Positions 1 through 7,658 of a stretch of DNA of 7,712 nucleotides are shown piece by piece. This DNA comes from Bacteroidales bacterium (lineage in GTDB: Bacteria > Bacteroidota > Bacteroidia > Bacteroidales > VadinHA17): positions 1 to 7,712 of the forward strand of contig JALOMM010000182.1 in NCBI GenBank assembly GCA_025455535.1, in the 5' to 3' direction. The number at the start of each line of letters is the position of its first letter. Within the stretch, counting starts at the first letter, position 1. The translations under genes were made by a program, and so were the position numbers. The notes under the pieces were generated by a model. The model saw only the letters and a list, made by a program, of their open reading frames with translations. It was not told the DNA's origin and did not search any database.

Positions 1-444
1 TCAGGTGAGCTTATGTTCAGCAAGGTTGAAGACTCAGAGATAGAAAAGCAGATAAAAAAACTTCATGACACCCGGATGGCAAATGAAGAGACAGGAGCTG
101 CACCCCTTTCACAGAAGGATGACGTGAGCTTCGAGGATTTTTCACGCATGGATATACGCACTGCTACCATACTTGAGGCAGAGAAAGTGGCAAAGACCAC
201 AAAACTGATAAAACTGAAGGTAGACACAGGCCTTGACATTCGCACCATCGTTTCAGGCATAGCTGAGCATTTTGCTGCAGAAGAGCTACCCGGCCGCCGC
301 ATATCGGTAATAATGAACCTGGCTCCCAGGACAATAAAGGGGATCGAATCAAAGGGAATGGTGTTGCTCGCCGAAGATGCCGATGGTAAAATGACCTTTG
401 TGGTTCCTGAGGTGGCTGTAAAAAACGGAAGCCCCGTAAAATAG
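1..444 (+). CDS. metG: Methionyl-tRNA synthetase, C-terminal part (5' end outside window)
   Basis: Cytoplasmic enzyme that charges tRNA-Met with methionine. Only the last 147 residues are present. The frame is open to the window edge, and the residues before the first ATG (position 13) read on naturally into an MFSKVED segment, which fits the link between the anticodon-binding helical domain and the C-terminal extension of Bacteroidota MetG. That methionine is therefore internal. From about position 136 the protein is an EMAP-II/Trbp111-like OB-fold tRNA-binding domain: FSRMDIRTATILEAEKV, then KLKVDTG, TIVSGIAEHF, VIMNLAPRTIKGIESKGM and VLLAED follow the family order. This domain raises tRNA affinity and mediates dimerisation. 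The catalytic HIGH and KMSKS motifs lie outside the window. The TAG stop (442-444) falls inside a hairpin that probably terminates the convergent gene. No damage is visible. Confidence 0.93.
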   Translation, partial: SGELMFSKVEDSEIEKQIKKLHDTRMANEETGAAPLSQKDDVSFEDFSRMDIRTATILEAEKVAKTTKLIKLKVDTGLDIRTIVSGIAEHFAAEELPGRRISVIMNLAPRTIKGIESKGMVLLAEDADGKMTFVVPEVAVKNGSPVK

Positions 445-454
445 GGCTTCCATA
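420..454 (-). terminator. Intrinsic terminator of the convergent minus-strand gene, overlapping the metG end
   Basis: A perfect 8-base inverted repeat, GGAAGCCC (427-434) and GGGCTTCC (444-451), encloses a 9-base loop. Read on the minus strand, the stem is followed by G and six T residues (425-420), the form of a rho-independent terminator, and it lies 25 bases after the stop codon of the SPOR-domain gene. On the plus strand the hairpin is followed by ATAAAAATTC, with no good T-tract, so it should work mainly for the minus-strand transcript. The hairpin covers the last codons and the stop of metG. The stem is seen directly; its function is inferred. Confidence 0.7.
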
Positions 455-476
455 AAAATTCTTAACCGTTAGTTTC

Positions 477-1481
477 TTACCTGGTCTTATGTATCCAGGC
501 TCCCGTGTATGAGGTCTTGAGATTATTGAGGGAGGCTTCTGCCTCTCCCAGCGTTGCAAATGAGGCCGCACTTACGCGTGAGAATCCGTCAGGCCCTCCT
601 ATAACCTCAGCATCAAATCCTTTGTTTCGCAGCGTCTGAGCCATGACCCCGGCATTGCTCTCTGTCTTGAAACTGCCAATAATAACCACATACCTGTATT
701 GCCGGGGTGTAACCCGGGTCATTGGCATGTTATCGGCAGCCGCTGTGGTTTCTTCCGGTACCGTCACTGCAGTCTCTTCTGCCTGTTCCGTGACTGCCTC
801 AGCGACAGGCTCCGTCTGTACAGGTGTGCTGTCTGCAATGATCTGTGACCGGTTGAACTCGAGCTCGGCGGTCGCAAGAGGATTCATATTTGATTCCTCC
901 AGTTTGCCCTTGAAGATCCGCTCATTGAAAGGCACCAGAGTAAGGGCCACCAGCAGTGGTATTATAACCGCTGCCCTTGTCAGCAGCCGCCTCACTGAAG
1001 GCTGGGCGCCAGTACGGCCGTGATTGATCTCAAGGACTCTTTTTCTGATATCAAAGTCACTCACCGGCGGGCGGTGATAAGAGGTGAGGCCGTATGAAGA
1101 GAGCAGGTAATTTGCACCTCTGTCTGGCTCGAAAATAATTGTCCCCTCCCGGTTCAGGGAGAAGGTACCGAGATGCTCAAGTGTGACTGCCGTGCCGGCA
1201 TTTATATTCTGACGCAGCGTCTCGGCATAGTTGCTTACAATATCTCGTGCTTCACCATAACCAATAGCCTGCTGCGATGAAATATGACCTATCAGCAGGC
1301 CGTCATTTCCTGTCAGATGCCGGTTAAACGTAATTTTACGTGCGGGCGGATAAAAGAGCCCTTCGCTGCGGTCAATACGCGCAGGAATATAGTTACCTAT
1401 GAATGCACCAAACCCCGGTATAATGACACAGTCATGCCTGAAAAGCAACTCTCTTAAGTATACGCTGATATCCCTCGCCAT
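477..1481 (-). CDS. Membrane-anchored HU/CCDC81-like and SPOR domain protein
   Basis: A 334-residue Bacteroidota envelope protein, probably placed at the division site. Residues 1 to about 57 and about 60-130 match the two consecutive HU-like domains of the bacterial CCDC81 type: an ISVYLRELLF start, then IIPGFGAFIGNY, the ITFNRHLTGNDGLL segment, and VTLEHLGTFSLNREG in the second domain. A single hydrophobic segment lies at about 168-184, preceded by basic residues (RR at 164-165), which suggests a cytoplasmic N-terminus. A Glu/Thr/Ala-rich low-complexity linker spans about 205-255. Residues 261-332 form a SPOR domain (YRYVVIIGSF, AQTLRNKGFDAEVI, RVSAASFATLGEAEASL), a fold that binds peptidoglycan stripped of stem peptides at septa. 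The ATG at 1479-1481 starts at the N-terminus expected for the family. It is monocistronic here, with its own promoter candidate and terminator. The ligand of the HU-like domains is unknown; membrane anchoring makes a nucleoid role uncertain. Confidence 0.88.
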   Translation of the reverse strand: MARDISVYLRELLFRHDCVIIPGFGAFIGNYIPARIDRSEGLFYPPARKITFNRHLTGNDGLLIGHISSQQAIGYGEARDIVSNYAETLRQNINAGTAVTLEHLGTFSLNREGTIIFEPDRGANYLLSSYGLTSYHRPPVSDFDIRKRVLEINHGRTGAQPSVRRLLTRAAVIIPLLVALTLVPFNERIFKGKLEESNMNPLATAELEFNRSQIIADSTPVQTEPVAEAVTEQAEETAVTVPEETTAAADNMPMTRVTPRQYRYVVIIGSFKTESNAGVMAQTLRNKGFDAEVIGGPDGFSRVSAASFATLGEAEASLNNLKTSYTGAWIHKTR

Positions 1482-1498
1482 GAAGAAACAATAATAAA

Positions 1499-1506
1499 CA
1501 AATTTA
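1499..1506 (-). promoter_or_regulatory. Candidate -7 promoter element for the SPOR-domain gene
   Basis: On the minus strand this reads TAAATTTG, an exact match to the Bacteroidota -7 consensus TAnnTTTG, and ends 17 bases before the start codon. A TTTG at 1534-1531 could act as the -33 element, but the 24-base spacer is longer than the usual 19-21 or so. The transcript would have a very short leader. The match is seen; promoter activity is inferred. Confidence 0.4.
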
Positions 1507-1557
1507 AGAAAACATCCTGAATTCCGGAAGCAAAAAAAAGGTTAATGCAAAATATAT

Positions 1558-1565
1558 TATCTTCG
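1558..1565 (+). promoter_or_regulatory. Candidate -7 promoter element for the sugar-nucleotide operon
   Basis: TATCTTCG matches the Bacteroidota -7 motif TAnnTTTG at seven of eight positions and ends 21 bases before the wbpE start. No clear TTTG or TTG is found at the expected -33 distance; instead there is an A-tract (1532-1539) and GGTTAATG. Promoter strength cannot be judged. The gap between the divergent genes (1482-1586) shows no other clear element, and no Shine-Dalgarno sequence precedes wbpE. Confidence 0.3.
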
Positions 1566-1586
1566 CCTGACTGAGATAAAAACCCC

Positions 1587-2714
1587 ATGAGAAAGATTGA
1601 AATGGTTGACCTTAGGTCACAGTATGAGAGGCTTAAGGCCGATATTGACAATGCCATTTCAGGGGTTATAAACTCCACGGCTTTCATCAAGGGCCCCGAT
1701 GTTCATCTTTTTGAGGAGGAACTGCAGCGTTATCTCGGAATCCGACACGTAATAGCATGCGCAAACGGCACCGACGCTCTGCAGATAGCCATGATGGCAC
1801 TGGGACTCAAACCGGGGGATGAGGTAATTACCACAAACTTCACTTTTATTGCCACAGCAGAGGTGATTGAGCTTCTCGGACTGAAACTGGTTCTTGTTGA
1901 ACCTGACATCAACACTTTCAATATCAGCGTCGGGGCACTTAAAAAGGCTGTCACACCGCGCACCAGGGCCATAGTACCGGTCCATCTCTTCGGGCAGTGT
2001 GCTGACATGGAACCGATCATGGAGACAGCACGGGAACATAATCTGCATGTCATCGAAGATGTTGCCCAGGCAAACGGCGCCGAATACCGTTTCTCCGACG
2101 GCACGGTCAGAAAGGCCGGAACAATGGGTGTGATAGGATGTACATCATTCTTCCCTTCAAAGAACCTTGGATGCTATGGCGACGGAGGAGCACTCTTCAC
2201 TGACAATGATGACCTTGCGGCACTCATAAGAAGCATTACCAATCATGGTATGAAGGTCAGGTATTATCATGACACCATTGGGGTAAACTCAAGACTCGAT
2301 ACCATTCAGGCTGCCATCCTCAGGGTCAAACTGCGTCACCTCGACGCTTTCAACGAGGCGAGAAGAACAGCCGCCTCTCATTACGACAACGAGCTGTCAG
2401 CAATTGAAGGGATAATGACCCCTTTCAGGGTGAACAACTCCACCCATATCTTTCACCAGTACACCCTCAGGGTGACAGGAGGAAGGAGGAACAGCCTGCG
2501 CGAATGCCTTGAGAACGAGGGAATACCATCAATGGTTTATTACCCTGTGCCACTTCATATGCAGAAGGCATATGCACATCTGGGATACATGCCGGCTGAC
2601 TTCCCGGTGACAAATAACCTGTGCGATCAGGTTCTGTCACTCCCGATGCACACCGAGATGGACAGTGAACAGCTGAACTATATCACTGATTGTATCAGGT
2701 CAAAATTCAAATGA
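1587..2714 (+). CDS. wbpE: UDP-2-acetamido-2-deoxy-3-oxo-hexuronate aminotransferase (DegT/DnrJ/EryC1/StrS family)
   Basis: PLP-dependent aminotransferase that moves the amino group of glutamate to C3 of the UDP-3-oxo-hexuronic acid made by WbpB. The 375-residue chain has the family features in order: the N-terminal VDLRSQYERLK, the cofactor phosphate-binding loop ANGTDAL (59-65), PGDEVITTNFTFIATAE (76-92), the pyridine-contacting Asp158 in EDVAQANGAEY, and the Schiff-base Lys192 in TSFFPSKNLGCYGDGGA. GVNSRLDTIQAAIL (232-245), FHQYTLRV and YYPVPLH complete the active site. The motifs closely follow Pseudomonas WbpE (about 360 residues), and wbpD and wbpB directly downstream support that substrate over other sugar aminotransferases such as PseC or FdtB. 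First gene of the probable operon; its TGA stop directly abuts the TTG preceding the wbpD start codons. All catalytic residues are present. Confidence 0.92.
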   Translation: MRKIEMVDLRSQYERLKADIDNAISGVINSTAFIKGPDVHLFEEELQRYLGIRHVIACANGTDALQIAMMALGLKPGDEVITTNFTFIATAEVIELLGLKLVLVEPDINTFNISVGALKKAVTPRTRAIVPVHLFGQCADMEPIMETAREHNLHVIEDVAQANGAEYRFSDGTVRKAGTMGVIGCTSFFPSKNLGCYGDGGALFTDNDDLAALIRSITNHGMKVRYYHDTIGVNSRLDTIQAAILRVKLRHLDAFNEARRTAASHYDNELSAIEGIMTPFRVNNSTHIFHQYTLRVTGGRRNSLRECLENEGIPSMVYYPVPLHMQKAYAHLGYMPADFPVTNNLCDQVLSLPMHTEMDSEQLNYITDCIRSKFK

Positions 2715-2717
2715 TTG

Positions 2718-3302
2718 ATGATGATGGAAAAAGACTTCTATGCACACGAAACAGCTGTGATTGATGAAGGCAGCTACATTGGCAGGGGCTCTAAGATCTG
2801 GCATTTCAGCCATGTGATGAAAGATGCCGTCATAGGTGAGAAATGCAACCTGGGGCAAAATGTGGTTGTATCGCCGGGTGTGAAGCTGGGGAACAATGTG
2901 AAGGTGCAGAACAACGTTTCAATATATACAGGAGTAATATGTGAGGATGATGTGTTCCTGGGTCCTTCAATGGTCTTCACCAACATAATTAATCCGCGCA
3001 GCGCAGTTATAAGACGTGATCAGTATGTCACAACAATAGTGAGGAAAGGTGCCTCCATCGGGGCCAATGCCACCATTGTCTGCGGCAATGAGATAGGCGA
3101 ATATTCCCTGATAGGTGCAGGAGCAGTGATAACAAAAAATGTAAAGCCATTTGCCCTTGTGATCGGCAACCCCGGAAGGCAAACGGGATGGGTCTCGGAA
3201 TACGGACATAAACTCTCCTTTGATAATGAAGGGGTCGCCATCTGCCCGGAGAGTGGCCAGAAATACAAGCTTGCAGGAGACCACGTGACGAGAATTATTT
3301 AG
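2718..3302 (+). CDS. wbpD: UDP-3-amino-hexuronate N-acetyltransferase, left-handed beta-helix
   Basis: Acetyl-CoA-dependent enzyme that acetylates the C3 amine made by WbpE, giving a 2,3-diacetamido sugar nucleotide. The chain (194 residues from 2718) is built of hexapeptide repeats of a left-handed beta-helix: IGRGSKIWHFSHV, VIGEKCNLGQNVVV, VKLGNNVKVQNNVSIYTGV, then the family signature DDVFLGPSMVFTNIINPRS, GASIGANATIVCG and LIGAGAVITKNV. The tail GNPGRQTGWVSEYGHKL and a CPESGQKY segment match the WbpD/WlbB type, which works as a trimer. The start is ambiguous: TTG at 2715 follows the wbpE stop directly, then three consecutive in-frame ATG codons at 2718, 2721 and 2724. An ATG is preferred to TTG, and the choice changes only the first one to three residues. 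Tight coupling to wbpE is likely. A 28-base gap without visible signals separates it from wbpB. Confidence 0.9.
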   Translation: MMMEKDFYAHETAVIDEGSYIGRGSKIWHFSHVMKDAVIGEKCNLGQNVVVSPGVKLGNNVKVQNNVSIYTGVICEDDVFLGPSMVFTNIINPRSAVIRRDQYVTTIVRKGASIGANATIVCGNEIGEYSLIGAGAVITKNVKPFALVIGNPGRQTGWVSEYGHKLSFDNEGVAICPESGQKYKLAGDHVTRII

Positions 3303-3327
3303 TAGTTTTATCCCTTCTTAAAACTGA

Positions 3328-4214
<887 letters not shown>

Positions 4215-4215
4215 C

Positions 4216-5505
4216 ATGTATAGCAAACTGATTAACAGGGAGACCAAACTATCCCTTATCGGCCTGGGGTATGTGGGCCTGCCAATCGCACTTGAGTTCG
4301 CACGCAAGATCAGTGTCGTCGGCTTCGACATCAGGCCTGACCGCGTTGAACTGATGAAGAATGGCATTGACCCGAGCAATGAACTTGAAGCTGAGGCATT
4401 CAAGGGAACAGACATAAAATATACCTCTGACCCTGAAGACCTCAGGGAAGCATCGTTCCATATAATTGCGGTGCCCACACCGGTCACCAAACATAATCTG
4501 CCTGACCTCACGCCGGTGCTTAAAGCATCTGAAACGGTTGGCAAGATCCTCAAGAAGGGAGATTATGTCGTCTACGAATCGACCGTTTATCCGGGCTGTA
4601 CAGAAGATGACTGTCTGCCGGTGCTGGAACGCTGGTCAGGACTGAAATGCCCGCAGGACTTCAAGGTGGGATTCTCTCCTGAACGGATCAACCCCGGGGA
4701 TAAAAACCATACCCTGACAAAAATTGTGAAGGTGACGAGCGGATGCGATGCGGAATCAGCCGAAAATATTGCAAAAACATATGAGCTGATTATTACCGCA
4801 GGAGTGCACAGGGCCTCATCTATCAAGGTTGCCGAAGCCGCCAAGATAATTGAGAACACCCAGCGCGACATTAACATCGCGTTTATGAATGAACTCTCCA
4901 TAATATTTAACCGCATGGGAATTAATACCTATGAGGTACTCGAGGCTGCCGGAACAAAATGGAACTTCCTCAGGTTCTACCCGGGCCTTGTCGGCGGGCA
5001 TTGCATCGGAGTCGATCCCTATTATCTCTCATATAAGGCAAAAGAACTGGGCTATCACCCGCAGATGATAGACTCAGGCAGGTTTACAAATGACAGCATG
5101 GGCCGTTACGCCGGCAAACAGACAGTCAAAAAGATCATTGCCGCACACAAAAACCCGAACGAGGCACGCGCACTTGTGATGGGGATGACCTTCAAGGAGG
5201 ATGTTACTGACATCAGAAACTCAAAGGTAATTGATGTCATAGATGAGCTCCGTGACTTCGGGGTTGAGGTCGATGTCATCGATCCGGGAGCCTCGCCGGA
5301 GGAGGTCAGGCATGAGTACGGCATAACACTGAAAGAGAAGCCTGAAGGAAAATATGATGCCATTATCGCAGCAGTCGCTCACAGGGAATACCTGAGCCTT
5401 GATGAGAAGTACTTCCTTGACCTGCTGAATGAAAGAGGTATTCTTGTAGACCTGAAGGGCATCTACAGGAATAAGACCAGGTGGCTGACCTACTGGAGCC
5501 TGTGA
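4216..5505 (+). CDS. tviB: UDP-N-acetylhexosamine 6-dehydrogenase, TviB/WbpO/CapL type
   Basis: NAD-dependent enzyme that oxidises C6 of UDP-GlcNAc or UDP-GalNAc twice to give the uronic acid, the entry substrate for WbpB. In the 429-residue chain, the N-terminal Rossmann domain has LIGLGYVGLP (14-23), followed by PTPVTKHNLPDLTP (87-100), ESTVYPGCTEDD (121-132) and SPERINPGD (154-162). The central helix holds AEAAKIIENTQRDINIA with Lys209 and Asn213, and the catalytic Cys263 sits in PGLVGGHCIGVDPYYL (256-271). The C-terminal UDP-binding domain starts with GMTFKEDVTDIRNSK (323-337). The AAGTKWNFLRFYPGLVGG pattern places it with TviB, WbpO and CapL rather than with the WbpA enzyme usually paired with WbpB, WbpD and WbpE. 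The C4 configuration of its substrate is not fixed by sequence. All catalytic residues are present. Its TGA stop overlaps the galE ATG by one base. Confidence 0.92.
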   Translation: MYSKLINRETKLSLIGLGYVGLPIALEFARKISVVGFDIRPDRVELMKNGIDPSNELEAEAFKGTDIKYTSDPEDLREASFHIIAVPTPVTKHNLPDLTPVLKASETVGKILKKGDYVVYESTVYPGCTEDDCLPVLERWSGLKCPQDFKVGFSPERINPGDKNHTLTKIVKVTSGCDAESAENIAKTYELIITAGVHRASSIKVAEAAKIIENTQRDINIAFMNELSIIFNRMGINTYEVLEAAGTKWNFLRFYPGLVGGHCIGVDPYYLSYKAKELGYHPQMIDSGRFTNDSMGRYAGKQTVKKIIAAHKNPNEARALVMGMTFKEDVTDIRNSKVIDVIDELRDFGVEVDVIDPGASPEEVRHEYGITLKEKPEGKYDAIIAAVAHREYLSLDEKYFLDLLNERGILVDLKGIYRNKTRWLTYWSL

Positions 5506-6533
5506 TGAAGAAGAAGGTCATTGTCACGGGAGGGACAGGTTACATAGGCTCGCATACTGCAGTAGAGCTTATTGCCAGCGGATTCGAGGTTGTGATCATT
5601 GACAACCTCTGCAATTCAGACGTTACGGTCCTTGATGGAATAAGGGCCATAACCGGAATAAAACCGGTGTTCTACGACTATGACCTTTGTGACATGGCAA
5701 AGCTGGAAGAGGTATTTGCCGCTGAAGGGAAGATTGATGCAATAATTCATTTTGCCGCATTCAAGGCAGTGGGGGAATCAGTAAGAAAGCCTCTTGACTA
5801 TTACAGGAACAACCTGGGCTCGCTGATAAACCTGCTTGCCGTCATGGATAAACACGGCACGACGTCACTTGTATTTTCTTCATCGTGCACTGTTTACGGC
5901 CAGCCTGATACCCTTCCCGTCACCGAGTCATCACCTGTCAGGGAGGCTGCCTCACCATACGGTTATACCAAACAGGCAGGAGAGGTCATCATACGTGATA
6001 CCATGGCTGCAAGGGCTGACCAGAAGGCAATATCATTGCGATACTTCAACCCTATCGGCGCACATCCTACAGCCCACATAGGTGAGCTGCCAAGAGGTGT
6101 GCCTGAGAACCTGGTACCGTTCATTACCCAGACAGCGATCGGACTGAGAGATGAGCTGAAGGTGTTCGGGAATGACTATGACACACCCGACGGATCATGC
6201 ATACGTGATTACCTCCATGTGGTTGACCTTGCCAGGGCACACGTCACAGCCCTGAAGAGGCTGCTTGAGGGAAGGAACCGCAGTAACTTCGAAGTGTTCA
6301 ACCTGGGAACAGGAACAGGCGTATCGGTCCTTGAGGCCATAGCTTCCTTCGAACGTGCAACAGGAATAAAACTGAATTACAGCATCACCTCCAGGAGACC
6401 CGGTGATATTGAAAAGATATGGGCAGATCCCTCCCTTGCCAACAGGGAACTGAACTGGAAGACAGAAATAACACTCGATGAATCAATGGAGACAGCCTGG
6501 CGCTGGGAAAAGAAGATAAGAAACAAATCATGA
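5505..6533 (+). CDS. galE: UDP-glucose / UDP-N-acetylglucosamine 4-epimerase, GalE type
   Basis: Extended short-chain dehydrogenase that inverts C4 of UDP-hexoses through a 4-keto intermediate, with tightly bound NAD. The 342-residue chain, a normal length for GalE, shows the NAD loop TGGTGYIGSH (8-17), IDNLCNSD (32-39), HFAAFKAVGES (82-92), FSSSCTVYG (124-132), the catalytic pair Tyr152 and Lys156 in SPYGYTK, LRYFNPIGAHP (178-188) and the substrate-closing RRPGDIEKIWADPS (297-310). The residue in the position of the E. coli Tyr299 gate appears to be Ile305; non-Tyr residues there are associated with acceptance of N-acetylated substrates, so UDP-GlcNAc/UDP-GalNAc interconversion is plausible. 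The start chosen is the ATG at 5505, overlapping the previous stop as TGATG; an upstream in-frame ATG at 5481 would add eight residues ahead of the normal MKKKVIVTGG start. Its stop overlaps rmlB by four bases (ATGA). Confidence 0.92.
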   Translation: MKKKVIVTGGTGYIGSHTAVELIASGFEVVIIDNLCNSDVTVLDGIRAITGIKPVFYDYDLCDMAKLEEVFAAEGKIDAIIHFAAFKAVGESVRKPLDYYRNNLGSLINLLAVMDKHGTTSLVFSSSCTVYGQPDTLPVTESSPVREAASPYGYTKQAGEVIIRDTMAARADQKAISLRYFNPIGAHPTAHIGELPRGVPENLVPFITQTAIGLRDELKVFGNDYDTPDGSCIRDYLHVVDLARAHVTALKRLLEGRNRSNFEVFNLGTGTGVSVLEAIASFERATGIKLNYSITSRRPGDIEKIWADPSLANRELNWKTEITLDESMETAWRWEKKIRNKS

Positions 6534-7585
6534 AAAGGATAATACTCATCACCGGCGGTGCCGGATTCATCGGATCACATGTCATCCGAAGATTCGTCAG
6601 AAGATACCCTGAGTACACAATTGTCAATGCAGACAAACTAACCTATGCGGGTAACCTGGGCAACCTCTCAGACATTGACAGGGAACCGAACTACCACTTT
6701 CGCAGAGTTGATATTGTTGACAAACAGGCTGTCAGCGCCCTGTTCGGCGAATTCAGATTCGACGGAGTAATACACCTCGCCGCAGAATCGCACGTAGACA
6801 GGTCAATCACTTCGCCTGACGAATTCATCTACACCAATATCATTGGCACTGTTAACCTTCTGACTGCATTCCGTGATACGGCAACGGAAAGAGATGTAAG
6901 AAAACTCTTTTATCATATCTCCACTGACGAGGTTTACGGCTCCCTGGAACACGGTGGATTCTTTACCGAGCAGACACCCTATGACCCCAGAAGCCCTTAT
7001 TCAGCTTCAAAGGCCAGTTCTGACCATATGGCAAGAGCCTTCGGCAATACTTACGGCCTGCCGTTTGTTATCTCCAACTGTTCAAACAACTATGGCCCCA
7101 ACCAGTTCCCCGAGAAACTGATACCACTGACAATCAACAATATTAAGACCGGCAAGCCTATTCCCGTTTACGGAAAGGGAGAAAATATCAGGGACTGGCT
7201 CTATGTCGAGGATCATGCCTCAGCAATCGATGTGATATTTCATGCCGGGAAACCGGGCGATACATATAATGTCGGCGGTGACAACGAGTGGAAGAATATC
7301 GACCTTGTCCGGCTTCTCTGCAAGGTCATGGATGAGAAGCTGGGAAGGGTGACGGGGAGCTCTGAAAAGCTTATAACATATGTCACAGACCGTGCCGGTC
7401 ACGATCTCAGATATGCTATCGACAGCAGCAAGCTGCAGAAGGAACTTGGATGGAGACCGTCAGTCACTTTTGAGCAGGGGCTCAGGATGACGGTCGACTG
7501 GTATCTCTCAAACGAACAGTGGCTTGAGACAATTATCTCAGGAGCCTATTCAAAATACTATCAGGAGATGTATGGCAACAGGTAG
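6530..7585 (+). CDS. rmlB: dTDP-glucose 4,6-dehydratase
   Basis: Converts dTDP-glucose to dTDP-4-keto-6-deoxyglucose, the branch point for dTDP-L-rhamnose, Fuc3NAc, Qui3NAc and related deoxysugars (also named rfbB). The 351-residue chain has the NAD loop ITGGAGFIGSHV (7-18), the RmlB-specific DKLTYAGNLGNL (35-46), HLAAESHVDRSI (82-93), STDEVYG (131-137) with the catalytic Thr132, Asp133 and Glu134, the SPYSASKASSD motif with Tyr157 and Lys161, SNNYGPNQFPEKLIPL (185-200), GKGENIRDWLYVEDH (215-229) and DRAGHDLRYAID (287-298). The family is very distinctive, so other extended SDR functions are unlikely. ATGA overlap with galE suggests translational coupling. No other rml gene is in the window, so the final deoxysugar is unknown. 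It is the last gene before a repeat-rich non-coding stretch; a hairpin terminator was not found after it. Confidence 0.96.
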   Translation: MKRIILITGGAGFIGSHVIRRFVRRYPEYTIVNADKLTYAGNLGNLSDIDREPNYHFRRVDIVDKQAVSALFGEFRFDGVIHLAAESHVDRSITSPDEFIYTNIIGTVNLLTAFRDTATERDVRKLFYHISTDEVYGSLEHGGFFTEQTPYDPRSPYSASKASSDHMARAFGNTYGLPFVISNCSNNYGPNQFPEKLIPLTINNIKTGKPIPVYGKGENIRDWLYVEDHASAIDVIFHAGKPGDTYNVGGDNEWKNIDLVRLLCKVMDEKLGRVTGSSEKLITYVTDRAGHDLRYAIDSSKLQKELGWRPSVTFEQGLRMTVDWYLSNEQWLETIISGAYSKYYQEMYGNR

Positions 7586-7592
7586 TAGAGAG

Positions 7593-7627
7593 GAATTAAG
7601 AATTAAGAATTAAGAATTAAGAATTGA
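7593..7627. repeat. Heptamer tandem repeat, GAATTAA x4 plus one variant
   Basis: Four perfect head-to-tail copies of GAATTAA occupy 7593-7620, followed by GAATTGA (7621-7627). The repeat begins eight bases after the rmlB stop codon. It is AT-rich, has no dyad that would form a stable hairpin, and encodes nothing recognisable. It could be a slippage-prone intergenic microsatellite. Confidence 0.9.
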
Positions 7628-7658
7628 TATTCAGCGACTTACACTGCACAACTCTACA

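Noticed and set aside
13..444. A separate small tRNA-binding protein (Trbp111/CsaA-like) starting at the ATG at 13
   Set aside because: The frame is open upstream to the window edge and the preceding residues continue the MetG pattern, so this is the 3' end of a longer metG.
1659..2104. Long open frames on the minus strand opposite wbpE
   Set aside because: They are antisense readings of a strongly conserved aminotransferase gene and show no motif or own start signals.
5481..5504. Upstream ATG giving galE eight extra residues
   Set aside because: It would overlap the previous gene by 25 bases and precede the normal MKKKVIVTGG beginning of the family. The ATG at 5505, in a TGATG overlap, fits better.
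5836..6081. Open frame inside galE on the plus strand
   Set aside because: It lies wholly within a well-supported gene, its translation resembles no family I know, and its composition looks like an out-of-frame reading.
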